This document shows positions 8,695-17,388 of a stretch of 41,665 nucleotides of DNA, one piece after another; positions within the stretch are counted from its first letter, which is position 1, and each line of letters opens with the position of its first letter. Position numbers and translations under genes: made by a program. The notes beneath the pieces were generated by a model. The model did no database searches, was not told the DNA's origin, and was given only the letters and a program-made list of their open reading frames with translations. Source of the stretch: Candidatus Baldrarchaeota archaeon (GTDB lineage: Archaea > Asgardarchaeota > Baldrarchaeia > Baldrarchaeales > DXJG01); the NCBI GenBank assembly GCA_030587435.1, contig JAUQZC010000162.1:1-41665 (forward strand). Reading direction: 5' to 3'.

Positions 8695-10284
8695 CATTTC
8701 AGGCCTAAACTTGAACTTTAACCTAACTTTTGCAAAGTCTCCAACCGTAAGATAATCTTTACCATAAATCTTATCGAAAACCACGGTCTGACTAACCGTA
8801 TGAGCATGTAAAACAGGAGAGTAACCTACAGTTATTCTAGTGGGATGCTTAGTTACAATTATATTTGCCTCAAAAACTCTAACAGCATTTACAGGATAAT
8901 CGAGATCAGCTATTACTTGCCCTCTTCTAACAATCTCCGGATCAATTCTTTTTAAATCTATTCCAAAGGCATCCCCAGCTTTAACACGCTCAACCCTCTT
9001 CTTAAAAACCTCAATAGAAGCAACTCTAGCTTGATGAAACTCACCGTTATCGTCGGGGCCAACAATAACAGTTTGACCTGGCTTAAAAACACCTTGCACC
9101 ACGGTACCCGTAACTACAACATTTGTACCGGCTATACCTCGATAAACCTTATCAATATAAGCTAAAGCAGGCTTCGTAAGTAACTCGTTAGAAATCCTTG
9201 AAGGTAAACGCGCAATAGTTTCTCTTAGAAGAGGTAAACCTTCACCAGTTACAGATGAAATCTCGTAGACGGGTACTATAACTCGATGGCCTATTTCTCG
9301 CAAAACAATTTCAATATCTTTTAAAGTTCTAATCCATAGCGGGATTTTGCCTATACTTTTCAAGGTTTCCCGCACAACTTCTCTAACTACTCTTAATTCT
9401 TCCGGTGTTGCAAGATCTATTTTTGAAATTACAACTAGAAATGGCAGTTCTTGCGTGGATAAGAGAATTAAATGTTCACGGGTTATATCATCCAACCTAG
9501 ATAATCCAGTCTTCATCCTCTCTGACATTATTAGTTTATATTCGTCCTTTGCTGGAACAAGAACTAACCCGTATTGTGCATCTTGACCCAGTACTGATCT
9601 AATCATAGTTTTAGCATACTCAGAGTGACCTGGAGCATCATGAAAAATAACGATTCGCACGGACTCATCGAGAATTCTAGCAATCTCTTCTTGATCAAGA
9701 GGATTATGAAAAGTTACAGGTCTCAACTCTTTATCAAAGCCAATAAACGCCTGATGAATATCTGCCGTCTGCCCTCTTTTTATTTCTTGAGGATGTTTAA
9801 GAAGAAACGATCTTGCTGCACCCTTACCATCATCGAGCATGCCTTTAACAAAAATACCTATCAATGTAGATTTTCCACTGTTAACTCTACCGACGACATT
9901 TATGCCAATTGTTTCTTTAATTTCATCTAGGGGAGTGCGTTCAAGAACATATTTTCCAACATAGCCCTTTTCGGTTTCGATAATTTCGGTTTCAATTATA
10001 CGAGCATTGGCTTCTTCACACAGTTTCTTCAAAATTTTCTCAGACAATTCTAATTGCTCCTTAGTTAACCCGTAAATGTCCCAAGCTTTTCCATTTATGT
10101 CCTCAACACCCACAACAAAGAATCCACAGCCTTCAGAAGTAATATATTTTATTTGCGTTACTAGTTTTTCTCTTCTATCCTTTTTTAAATCTTTTTCTTT
10201 AAGCATTCTTTTAAATTCAGCCCTGCAACTTTCACCTATAGCTAACAGTTGCTTAATTTCAAGGCTTTCTTTATACTCAACCAC
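8617..10284 (-). CDS. GTPBP1-like translational GTPase (EF-1A/EF-Tu superfamily)
   Basis: 555 residues, GTG start behind GAGGAA. An N-terminal ~120-residue domain typical of GTPBP1/2-like proteins precedes the G domain: G1 GRVNSGKST from residue 132, switch I RGQTADIHQAFIGF, G3 DAPGHSEYAK, G4 SKID near 288. Two beta-barrel domains follow (VVVTGTVVQGVFKPGQTVIV; HPTRITVGYSPVLHAHT). Eukaryotic GTPBP1/2 act in ribosome rescue and mRNA turnover; archaeal relatives are poorly studied, so the exact role is inference. Switch histidine HSEY is present, so GTP hydrolysis should work. The gene ends inside the convergent DUF123 gene (78-base overlap). Confidence 0.9.
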   Translation of the reverse strand: MVEYKESLEIKQLLAIGESCRAEFKRMLKEKDLKKDRREKLVTQIKYITSEGCGFFVVGVEDINGKAWDIYGLTKEQLELSEKILKKLCEEANARIIETEIIETEKGYVGKYVLERTPLDEIKETIGINVVGRVNSGKSTLIGIFVKGMLDDGKGAARSFLLKHPQEIKRGQTADIHQAFIGFDKELRPVTFHNPLDQEEIARILDESVRIVIFHDAPGHSEYAKTMIRSVLGQDAQYGLVLVPAKDEYKLIMSERMKTGLSRLDDITREHLILLSTQELPFLVVISKIDLATPEELRVVREVVRETLKSIGKIPLWIRTLKDIEIVLREIGHRVIVPVYEISSVTGEGLPLLRETIARLPSRISNELLTKPALAYIDKVYRGIAGTNVVVTGTVVQGVFKPGQTVIVGPDDNGEFHQARVASIEVFKKRVERVKAGDAFGIDLKRIDPEIVRRGQVIADLDYPVNAVRVFEANIIVTKHPTRITVGYSPVLHAHTVSQTVVFDKIYGKDYLTVGDFAKVRLKFKFRPEMLKVGDKIVTREANTRTIGRIVNIIK

Positions 10285-10378
10285 CGATAATTCCTCGTGT
10301 AGTATTTACTAAAAACTCAAAATAAAACCTTAATTAATTTTGCCAAACATAACATAAATTTACTTTATAAAAGGCTAT

Positions 10379-11188
10379 TCAGATTTTTAACATCCTAATT
10401 AATGAAGGTACAAAGACCGTCACCAGTAACGCTATTAACGCATACTTTATGAAAAGTATGTAAAAACCGACTGGAAGTATAATTGAAAGGAGTAGATACG
10501 CAGTGAAAACAATTACAAGGCCCAAGAAACACCGAAGAACTTTGAATTTAAATACCTGAGAATCCAGCATTCCCACAAATTTTTCTTCTAGCAGATAGCC
10601 TACAGCAAAGCCTAGATAGGCACCGCATATTCTCGGCACATCTTCGCTAGCCTCCGCAAAAAACAAAATTGCATATAAAGCAAAAAGCATGAGGGGCACA
10701 AATCCTGATATAAAAACTTTAAGCCCAAAGGAAATTTTTTCAACTTTTTCTTCCAAAAAATTACTAAGAAGATGATATGCAAAAACCATAAGAGCTCCGA
10801 TGAGTATTCCACCAATAACATCTATTGGATAATGTACATTTAAATAAAGTCTAGAATATGAAATTAAAATGATTAGAACAATTGCTAGAACTATGATGAA
10901 AACATTTTGTGTCGTAATAGCTAGGTATCCCCAAAAAGTAGTTGAATTCTGAGCATGTCCACTTGGAAAACCATAGCCAGACACTTCAATTAGCCCATTA
11001 GGTGGTCTTTCAAGCTTAAAAATATCTTTTAGCAAGTTATTTAACCACATGCTGAAAAACAATATTATTACAGTTTTATAACACAGCTTTTTGTTAACAG
11101 CTAGATATAAAGTGGTTAAGGCAGCCAAATAAAAATACTTGCTCCCCAGGTACGTTATAAATAGCCAAAAATAAAAAACCCAATTCAT
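10379..11188 (-). CDS. PAP2-family membrane phosphatase
   Basis: 269 residues with about seven to eight predicted membrane helices. The three PAP2 motifs are intact: KDIFKLERPP (K-x6-RP) near residue 55, FPSGHAQNS, and SRLYLNVHYPIDV (SR-x5-H-x3-D). These enzymes remove phosphate from lipid phosphates or isoprenyl pyrophosphates at the membrane; in archaea recycling of undecaprenyl/dolichyl-type carriers is a common guess. The C-terminal half adds four or so helices beyond the catalytic core. It lies alone downstream of the unknown gene at 11289-11738 on the same strand. Confidence 0.9.
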   Translation of the reverse strand: MNWVFYFWLFITYLGSKYFYLAALTTLYLAVNKKLCYKTVIILFFSMWLNNLLKDIFKLERPPNGLIEVSGYGFPSGHAQNSTTFWGYLAITTQNVFIIVLAIVLIILISYSRLYLNVHYPIDVIGGILIGALMVFAYHLLSNFLEEKVEKISFGLKVFISGFVPLMLFALYAILFFAEASEDVPRICGAYLGFAVGYLLEEKFVGMLDSQVFKFKVLRCFLGLVIVFTAYLLLSIILPVGFYILFIKYALIALLVTVFVPSLIRMLKI

Positions 11189-11288
11189 CTCATTCCACCA
11201 CCATTAATTATCGAAATAAGATGGTTAAAGGAAATGAAGTCGAAATTTTTTACTTTCATACAGGTTTTTAATGAATTTAGTCAATGTA

Positions 11289-11738
11289 CTAAATGTATAT
11301 CCATTCTGTTCTCTCGGGTTCCTTTTTGCCTAGCGCTGGCGCAATTTTCTCCCAGAAAAACTTTATAGCAAATGGTATTGCCAAGAACTCTTCCTCGAAA
11401 ACGTCAAAATTTAATGCGTCCACGTAGATTTCTTGGCTTGTACCGATATTTCCATCTTTATCCATGTCGAAAACAAACTCAGGGTAGTCGTGATTTGCCT
11501 TTAACAAAACTTTATATAATTCCAACTCTTTACGCCTTGGTATTTCTTCTTTTCTGATGATTCCACATCGCATCCAAACCCAGTTATTGGTCACAAATAT
11601 GACTACTACATGTTTTCTACCAGAAATTTTATATGGAACTAGGAAAACTTTATCTTTTTCTCTCCATTCAAATTTCAATTTCATGAGTTTTAGATATTTA
11701 GCTATTCTTTCTTCTATTCGACCACTTTCCTCCGACAC
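11289..11738 (-). CDS. unknown protein with YbjN/secretion-chaperone-like layout
   Basis: About 149 residues from the GTG at 11738, which follows GGAGAGGATAAA; a TTG at 11771 would add 11 residues that contain the ribosome binding site. A helix (EERIAKYLKLMKLKFEWRE) is followed by four strands with aromatic residues (KVFLVPYKISGRKHVVVIFV, NNWVWMRCGII) and a helix (LELYKVLLKANHDYPEFVF) and a second helix near the end. This order resembles the YbjN / type III secretion-chaperone-like fold, widely found as small archaeal proteins of unknown role. Assignment is by pattern only. Confidence 0.65.
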   Translation of the reverse strand: MSEESGRIEERIAKYLKLMKLKFEWREKDKVFLVPYKISGRKHVVVIFVTNNWVWMRCGIIRKEEIPRRKELELYKVLLKANHDYPEFVFDMDKDGNIGTSQEIYVDALNFDVFEEEFLAIPFAIKFFWEKIAPALGKKEPERTEWIYI

Positions 11739-12060
11739 TTTATCCTCTCCTATACTCTTTAATAAATTCAAAAATGATATTACACCTATATAATTGTTTT
11801 TTATTGTTTCCCAACTCTTTCTCTTGTTATTAGAATTTCAATTATCCACGCATGTCACCCTATACATTCAACTTTACTTTTAACAAGATAACGTTTTCAC
11901 GTTTTAGCTGTGATAACCCTTTAGAGAGACTCTGAACCCTGCTTTCCTTTTTAAATCACCATTGGGTAATTTCCTTTTCCATTTTTTTGACTGTTAACAA
12001 TTATTAAATGTAAAATGAGTTTAAAGTAACAGATGCAAGGTTATAATATGAGGTGGTTAT

Positions 12061-12876
12061 ATGTCCGTGAGCGAGATTTCTCTTGATATAGACCCGAAGG
12101 ATGTAACTGAAAAGATAGTCTCATTCATTAGGGATAAGGTTGAGGAAGCAAGTGCTAGCGGAGTCGTTATTGGTTTAAGTGGTGGAGTGGATAGTTCAAC
12201 AGTGGCTTTTCTATCGGTTAAAGCTCTAGGACCTGAAAAAGTTTTAGGTTTAATAATGCCCACCGATGTCACACAGAAAGAGGACGTTGAAGACGCTGTA
12301 AATGTCGCTGAACTTTTAAAAATAAAATATGAAATAATAAATCTCTCTCCGGTTCTCAAATCATTTAAAGAAGTTTTGAAGAAATGCGAACATTTTAGCG
12401 AGGAAAATATTTTGGCTTTTGGTAATATTCATGCACGTGTAAGAATGATCCTTCTTTATTATCACGCGAATATACTTAATCGCATAGTAGCTGGTACAGG
12501 CAATAAATCTGAACTTTTAATTGGATACTTTACAAAATATGGTGACGGTGGTGTAGATATCTTACCCATAGGTGATCTCTACAAGACCCAAGTAAGACAA
12601 CTAGCTAGATACTTAGGTGTCCCAGAAAAAATAGTCCTGAAAACACCTTCAGCAGGTCTTTGGGAGGGGCAAACAGACGAAGGGGAGATTGGTATAACCT
12701 ATGATACGCTTGACAAGATATTGCATGGATTAGTTGATTTAAAGATGGATCTCAAAGTTTTGTCGGAGACCCTAAAAATACCTGTTGAAACCGTGGAAAG
12801 AGTTAAGGAAATGATATTAAAAAGCGAACATAAAAGAAATGTCCCTCCAATAGCGAAAATAGTTTACAAAAAATGA
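12061..12876 (+). CDS. nadE: NAD+ synthetase, ammonia-dependent
   Basis: 271 residues, ATG behind GAGGTGG. The ATP pyrophosphatase loop SGGVDSS is at residues 40-46. AGTGNKSELLIGYFTKYGDGG, PIGDLYKTQVRQLARYLG and PSAGLWEGQTDEGEIG are hallmark NadE segments. It makes NAD+ from deamido-NAD, ATP and ammonia in the cytoplasm. No glutaminase domain is attached, so it needs free ammonia. A long non-coding stretch follows. Confidence 0.96.
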   Translation: MSVSEISLDIDPKDVTEKIVSFIRDKVEEASASGVVIGLSGGVDSSTVAFLSVKALGPEKVLGLIMPTDVTQKEDVEDAVNVAELLKIKYEIINLSPVLKSFKEVLKKCEHFSEENILAFGNIHARVRMILLYYHANILNRIVAGTGNKSELLIGYFTKYGDGGVDILPIGDLYKTQVRQLARYLGVPEKIVLKTPSAGLWEGQTDEGEIGITYDTLDKILHGLVDLKMDLKVLSETLKIPVETVERVKEMILKSEHKRNVPPIAKIVYKK

Positions 12877-13400
12877 AATGCCCCCTTTTTCTCTAATGAT
12901 ATTACATTTTGATATTATAGTTTTCTCAGGTTAGTATTCGTGTGGAAGCGGGATGTATGCTAGCTGCGTCATCATGGCATTGTTATACTTCTCGATATTA
13001 ATCAATGGGGATATTACTGCTAATCATATTATTAAACACGTAACAACTCGTTGTTGCCATGCACCCCCCACCATAGTTGGGTATAAACTCTGAATTAAAA
13101 GAAGTTCTTCAAAGTGATTTCATATTCATTGAACATTCATTAAGCTTTTTGTGGTAAATTGAAGCTTATAAACTGGTTAAACCACAAAAATAATCTAATT
13201 CCTTTTCTTTTGAAATTTGTTTTTTCAACCATTAAACAACTCATTCACCTTCGTGACTCAATATCGGTTATGACTGCGACTCATATTGGAACCCCAACAA
13301 TACATGACCACCACCCCTATAGTGGGGTAACATATAGTTTGAGGCCGCGACCCTCAGTCACAACATATGGTCATATCGTCATAGCATGGGCGATAAACCA
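12877..13400. other. long non-coding region with several hairpins and a related sequence pair
   Basis: No convincing gene is seen. At least four stem-loops are present: 13040-13057 (7 bp, loop CTCG), 13067-13081 (CCCA/TGGG), 13146-13190 (perfect 10-bp arms TTTTTGTGGT / ACCACAAAAA with a 25-base loop) and 13313-13328 (ACCCC/GGGGT). The second and fourth lie in two related sequences (13059-13090 and 13303-13342) sharing CATG, a C-rich run, ATAGT and GGGTA. An unannotated small RNA or regulatory repeat is possible. Confidence 0.45.
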
Positions 13401-13405
13401 TAAAA

Positions 13406-13457
13406 TTTAAAAAGAAGAAATAACATAAGCAATATCTGAGATATATGAAATATCTCA
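13406..13457 (+). promoter_or_regulatory. histone gene promoter with inverted repeat at the likely RNA start
   Basis: A TATA-like box TTTAAAAAG lies at 13406-13414, which puts the RNA start near 13436. Exactly there begins a perfect inverted repeat, TGAGATAT-ATGAA-ATATCTCA (13437-13457). It could be an operator blocking RNA polymerase or a hairpin at the 5' end of the mRNA. The leader to the ATG would be about 55 bases. Prediction from sequence only. Confidence 0.5.
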
Positions 13458-13490
13458 AAACCAACATATATGTAAGGGAGGAAAGAATAA

Positions 13491-13709
13491 ATGCCAAAAG
13501 AAAGTATCTTCCCATTAACCCCAATTGAAAGATTAATCAAGAAGGGCGGTGCAGAAAGAGTATCAGCAAGTGCAACACGAACACTCAGAGAAATACTCGA
13601 AGACATGGCTCTTAACATTGCAAACGTTGCAAGAGACCTAGCAGAGCATGCAGGAAGAAAGACCGTAACAGCAGAAGACATCAAATTAGCATACAAACAA
13701 TTAAAATAA
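13491..13709 (+). CDS. archaeal histone (HMf family)
   Basis: 72 residues, a single histone fold of normal length without tails. PLTPIERLIKKGGAERVSAS, ILEDMALNIANVARDLAEHA and GRKTVTAEDIKLAYKQL match HMfA/HMfB. Dimers wrap DNA and stack into longer hypernucleosomes in related archaea. ATG follows GGGAGGAAAGAATAA. It is strongly spaced from upstream genes, has its own promoter region, and is convergent with the ATPase gene (20-base gap). Confidence 0.96.
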   Translation: MPKESIFPLTPIERLIKKGGAERVSASATRTLREILEDMALNIANVARDLAEHAGRKTVTAEDIKLAYKQLK

Positions 13710-13729
13710 AAACATCAAAACATCAATTT

Positions 13730-15316
13730 TTATTTTTGTAAGAACTCTTTCTTAATATCCTCTAATATTCTTTCTGCTATTCTGGTGGCCCTTTCCGAGA
13801 TTTCATTCTTTTCACTTATAATTTCCTTTGCTTCCTTTTGGTTGATCTCAATAAGTATAATTTTTTCTTTCATTTTTTCTAGGAGTCTTGTGTACTTTTC
13901 TCCTGAAGTTCCTCTGGGAACCACAAGTACACCTTTGTCCATTAAGTTTGAAACGACGGCATTTTCTAACCTTTTAAGTGCATAGTACGCTGCAACGCCT
14001 CCACTTTTATCCCAATTTTTTATGTTTGGAATCTCAAAACCTACAACAGCCTTATTGCTATTTTTAGATATTTCCATTAGAGCGGCCAATTGTTGTTGTT
14101 TTTCTCCAACCCTGTAGGAATAGGCTATTTTTAGGCTGGCGGTTAGTCCCATGGTTTCAGCCACATGCGACATCGCTAAACAAAGTGAGTCAACCAAAAT
14201 GATAGGGGTTACCTTTATTTCTTCTTTTTCTTCCCTTTTCTCTTCTTCTATTTTCAATTTTTCTTTAAGTTTTCTTCTAAGCTGTTTAATTACTCCTCTC
14301 GGGTTACCCTTGGTTACTTCATATATTTTTTCAAATTCTTCCTCTTTGAGTGGAAAGTGGGGATCGTCTGGGAGAGCTAGGTTAAATTGTTCCCAGTAAA
14401 GCTTCATATGTTCAACATAAAATTTCTTAATGTCATTAATACTAAAAGGTTTGAGATAGGCTGGTAATTCCATTCTAGAACTTAATGAAGCATCCATGAT
14501 TCTCGTGAGTTGTTCCCAAGTTTCTGGAAGAGAGGTAATGATGAAACAACAATTTTTTAGCTCGTTGTATAGCTTTTTCATAGTTTCTAAAATTTGTCTC
14601 TCCGCTTCTTCACCCCATATTCTTAAAGGAGTTTCCATTTCGTCAAAATAGAAAAGAACAACCTTATCTGCGTTATCTAGTAGAATTTTTAGTGCAGCAA
14701 AACATGTTTCATCATCATCCAATATGCTTCTTACACCAAGCTTTTCAAGATCTTCTTCATCAAGTGTTTCGCTTAATAACCATCGTTCAGCAGTGTTTCT
14801 GAGAGCAAAATTTGTAGCATAAATCAACAGTACTTTTACAATATCGCTAGCAACTCCCGAATATGTTTGATGGACTGAAAATTCCTTTTTTCTTCTCCCA
14901 AAAACTGAAAGAAAACTTTTCTTCTCAGTCGATCCGTATGTTTCTAAAAGTCTGTTAGCTGCATTTTCTATCAATGTGATGCCAGCAACATCCATTAGAC
15001 ATGTGTATAGATGTAAGATTGTACGTAACGGGTTTGGTGGACTTGGAACATATACTGCGATGAAATTATGTGTTTTTTCTTTTTCTTTTAACGCCCAGTA
15101 AAGGTGTGTTTTACCCATGCCCGCTTCGCCTAACACAGGAACTATTCTAGGAGTACTATCAATCCTAACAAGTTCAATAGCTTCTAGAATAGCTTCCTCT
15201 ACATCTTTTCTCGGCTCACAGATGTCTACTTCATCTGGCATGTCTCCTCTTGAAACATATCTTTGAAAAGGCAGCGGATTTTCCCGTAAGATATCAAAAT
15301 ACTCCTGATGAACCAT
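13730..15316 (-). CDS. AAA-type P-loop ATPase with unknown C-terminal domain
   Basis: 528 residues, ATG behind AGGTGT. Walker A GEAGMGKT is at residues 63-70 and Walker B VVLFYFDEME near 220; a sensor-1-like strand CCFIITSLPETW follows. Residues ~300-350 form a lid with VTKGNPRGVIKQLRRKL, as in Orc1/Cdc6-like and STAND-type ATPases. A charged linker leads to a separate domain (~375-500) with alternating strands and helices (KAVVGFEIPNIKNWDKSGG, DKGVLVVPRGTSGEKY, KEKIILIEIN) that might be Rossmann-like or restriction-endonuclease-like; I cannot assign it. Two small unknown genes lie just upstream on the same strand. Possible jobs are DNA defence, replication or a scaffolded response; none is shown. 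Confidence 0.8.
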   Translation of the reverse strand: MVHQEYFDILRENPLPFQRYVSRGDMPDEVDICEPRKDVEEAILEAIELVRIDSTPRIVPVLGEAGMGKTHLYWALKEKEKTHNFIAVYVPSPPNPLRTILHLYTCLMDVAGITLIENAANRLLETYGSTEKKSFLSVFGRRKKEFSVHQTYSGVASDIVKVLLIYATNFALRNTAERWLLSETLDEEDLEKLGVRSILDDDETCFAALKILLDNADKVVLFYFDEMETPLRIWGEEAERQILETMKKLYNELKNCCFIITSLPETWEQLTRIMDASLSSRMELPAYLKPFSINDIKKFYVEHMKLYWEQFNLALPDDPHFPLKEEEFEKIYEVTKGNPRGVIKQLRRKLKEKLKIEEEKREEKEEIKVTPIILVDSLCLAMSHVAETMGLTASLKIAYSYRVGEKQQQLAALMEISKNSNKAVVGFEIPNIKNWDKSGGVAAYYALKRLENAVVSNLMDKGVLVVPRGTSGEKYTRLLEKMKEKIILIEINQKEAKEIISEKNEISERATRIAERILEDIKKEFLQK

Positions 15317-15418
15317 TAAGCTACACCTATTTCTAACTCTTATTCCTAGTAAAGAATTGGAAAAAGATTTATAACAGTGCGTGATACCTCCACAACACTT
15401 AACGTTTAAAATGCATTA

Positions 15419-15745
15419 TTAAAAGTCGACAATTTCTTCAAATATATCCTTCTCTACTAGTGTTCTTTCGCCTCTACTTTGTAAATATTTAGTTATTTCA
15501 CTAATTTTTTCTTCTACTTTTCTTAAACTTTCAAACCAGTCAGAACAAAAAATAACCTTATTTTCGCGAACTACTTTCTCAAATTTTAAGTTTAATGCCG
15601 AGGCATATGAAAGAAGGGTTGGAGGGCCTTCAACTGAGACTTTAAAGAGAAAAAGGTAAGCACCACTTTTAGCATCTCTGAATTGATTTACTCTAATGAT
15701 ATATGGCAATTTATTTACCAACTGCTTCTTTTCTAATTTTTCCAA
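15419..15745 (-). CDS. small protein of unknown function
   Basis: Up to 108 residues if translation begins at the TTG at 15745; a TTG at 15709, just past the upstream gene's stop codon, gives about 96. The core has likely strands (LPYIIRVNQFRD, GAYLFLFKVSVEGPP, NKVIFCSDWF) and two helices (SYASALNLKFEKVV; LRKVEEKISEITKYLQSRG). No family is recognised. It overlaps or abuts the 65-residue gene upstream and precedes the ATPase gene by about 100 bases, so the three may be one transcript. Confidence 0.55.
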   Translation of the reverse strand: MEKLEKKQLVNKLPYIIRVNQFRDAKSGAYLFLFKVSVEGPPTLLSYASALNLKFEKVVRENKVIFCSDWFESLRKVEEKISEITKYLQSRGERTLVEKDIFEEIVDF

Positions 15746-15908
15746 GGAAGTTTTCTAATTTTTCGGCAGCATCTAAAGCTAAAACTATTTTTCTTCTATG
15801 GTCTTCATCTAAAAGAGTATATAATCGCTTCAGCTCTGTTTTAAGTGTAGAGAGTAAATTAAAAATTTCAAGGAAACTTCTATAAACAAATAACTCTTCT
15901 TCTTCCAA
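15711..15908 (-). CDS. small helical protein of unknown function
   Basis: 65 residues, starting at TTG seven bases behind GGAGGG. The sequence is almost entirely helical (FLEIFNLLSTLKTELKRLYT, DEDHRRKIVLALDAAEKLEN). No family recognised. Its end overlaps the next gene in the same direction (15419-15745), suggesting translational coupling. Together they sit upstream of the P-loop ATPase gene. Confidence 0.55.
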   Translation of the reverse strand: MEEEELFVYRSFLEIFNLLSTLKTELKRLYTLLDEDHRRKIVLALDAAEKLENFLGKIRKEAVGK

Positions 15909-16038
15909 TATTAACCCTCCACCACAACAATATAGTGGGTTCGAAACTTATTAATTAACTCATAATATCACCATTCTGCATCTATATATAAAGTTAAGTT
16001 TGCTCGTCGATTCGTCACTAATATTAGGATTGGCAAAT

Positions 16039-16815
16039 TTAGGTTGAAAGTTTTTTCTCTAATAGTTCAATTGCCTTCTTTACTTTTTCTTTTGCATCTT
16101 CAAGAACTTCAGAAGAAGCCGATATCCAAACCCTTATCTTTCCAACCTCGGGCATAGATTTTATGTAGACACCTGGAACTTCACGCATGACCTCGTCGAT
16201 GAAAGGAGAAAGAGTAGTTTCATCCATCGCTGAAACCTCAAAAATCTCTTCGTAGAAAGCTGCTTTAACCCTTTCTTTAAGCCAAGGTACAACTTCATTT
16301 TCAAAAATCCATTTTAATTCTCTTGGAACACCCGGTAAGGAAATAACAACACAGTTATCAGTTTCTAAAAGTACTCCTGGAGCACCACCCACACGATTAT
16401 CCAACGGTTTAGCACCCTCAGGTAATATAGCCATTTTCTTACGAGGCTCAGTTATTTCGGGGGATTTGACGTACCCCTTTTCGTAAAAATAGCGATATTG
16501 TCTCTCAACAATTTTTAAGGCATCCATGTTAAGTGCAAGTTTAATGTTGAAGGCTTTTGCAACTCCTCGTAATGTTTTATCGTCATGTGTTGGTCCCAAT
16601 CCACCACTAGTGATAATTAGATCACATCCATCTTCTATCATTCTTCTTATAGCTTTAGAAATTTCATCTATTTCATCTCTAATGGTCATAAACTCTTTAA
16701 CATGCACACCAAATGCTCTAAGCATCTTTGCAAGCCAGTTGCCATTTGTATCTAAAACAATTCCGTCTACTATTTCGTTGCCAATAATGAGTATTCCAGC
16801 TGTTAAATTCTTCAT
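16039..16815 (-). CDS. CinA-type molybdopterin-binding-fold protein (COG1058)
   Basis: 258 residues covering only the N-terminal CinA domain, without the C-terminal nicotinamide-nucleotide amidase domain, as is usual in archaea. GILIIGNEIVDG, LDTNGNWLAKMLRAFG, ITSGGLGPTHDD and VGGAPGVLLE are family marks. The domain has the MoaB/MogA fold, and bacterial members act as ADP-ribose pyrophosphatases; a role in NAD metabolite repair is likely, but unproven here. The start codon overlaps the stop of the upstream membrane protein gene (ATGA), so the two are translationally coupled. Confidence 0.88.
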   Translation of the reverse strand: MKNLTAGILIIGNEIVDGIVLDTNGNWLAKMLRAFGVHVKEFMTIRDEIDEISKAIRRMIEDGCDLIITSGGLGPTHDDKTLRGVAKAFNIKLALNMDALKIVERQYRYFYEKGYVKSPEITEPRKKMAILPEGAKPLDNRVGGAPGVLLETDNCVVISLPGVPRELKWIFENEVVPWLKERVKAAFYEEIFEVSAMDETTLSPFIDEVMREVPGVYIKSMPEVGKIRVWISASSEVLEDAKEKVKKAIELLEKKLST

Positions 16816-17354
16816 CTCGATCTAGCCCTCCTTTGAATAGCAAATACACTGAACACTATGAAAAGAAATAAAGCTATTAGAAGTGACGGGAAAAGTCTAG
16901 ATAGTTTATCTACAAGTATCATTATGTTTTCAGGTTTATAAAGCTCGTACTGAACAAACTTCATATAAACAAGTACAAAACCATAAACTATGAAAAACGG
17001 CCAAGCCACATAGCCTCCTGCTAAGAGAAGAATTAGTACAAGCACCCCCAAGCGGCTTTTTACAGGCTCTAAAACTTCATGAGGAAGTTTTTTGTCAACA
17101 TCGTATTGAAAATAATAGGATAAGAGAAAGGGTGGCAAATCAAACCTAATAAGTGCATCCAACTGAAGGCCGGTCTGAATTGGCAATAATAAAAGGCAAA
17201 TAGCTGATCCATAGAGGAGTATTAAATCAAAAAGTTCTCGCGGCGGAAAAATTAATGGTAAGGTTATGGTAACTGCATAAAGTGGAACTACGACCATTAA
17301 AAACGTAAAAGCGTGGAGAGCAATATATTTAATTAATTTTGTTAAGTTAAACAT
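16812..17354 (-). CDS. membrane protein of unknown function, coupled to the CinA-type gene
   Basis: 180 residues with about four to five membrane segments: ~10-35, ~43-65 (LILLYGSAICLLLLP), ~105-130 (LGVLVLILLLAGGYVAWPFF onward) and ~155-175. The C-terminus is basic (QRRARSR). ATG follows GGTGACAAGCA. No family recognised. Its stop codon overlaps the next gene's start. Confidence 0.7.
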   Translation of the reverse strand: MFNLTKLIKYIALHAFTFLMVVVPLYAVTITLPLIFPPRELFDLILLYGSAICLLLLPIQTGLQLDALIRFDLPPFLLSYYFQYDVDKKLPHEVLEPVKSRLGVLVLILLLAGGYVAWPFFIVYGFVLVYMKFVQYELYKPENIMILVDKLSRLFPSLLIALFLFIVFSVFAIQRRARSR

Positions 17355-17388
17355 TGCTTGTCACCAGTTACATTCATTAATATCGAAG

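Noticed and set aside
13159..13410. 83-codon open frame before the histone gene
   Set aside because: No ribosome binding site, unusual composition, and it runs through hairpins and the histone promoter; treated as non-coding.
15930..15945. GGGTTCGAA resembling a tRNA T-loop
   Set aside because: No acceptor or anticodon stems can be drawn around it.
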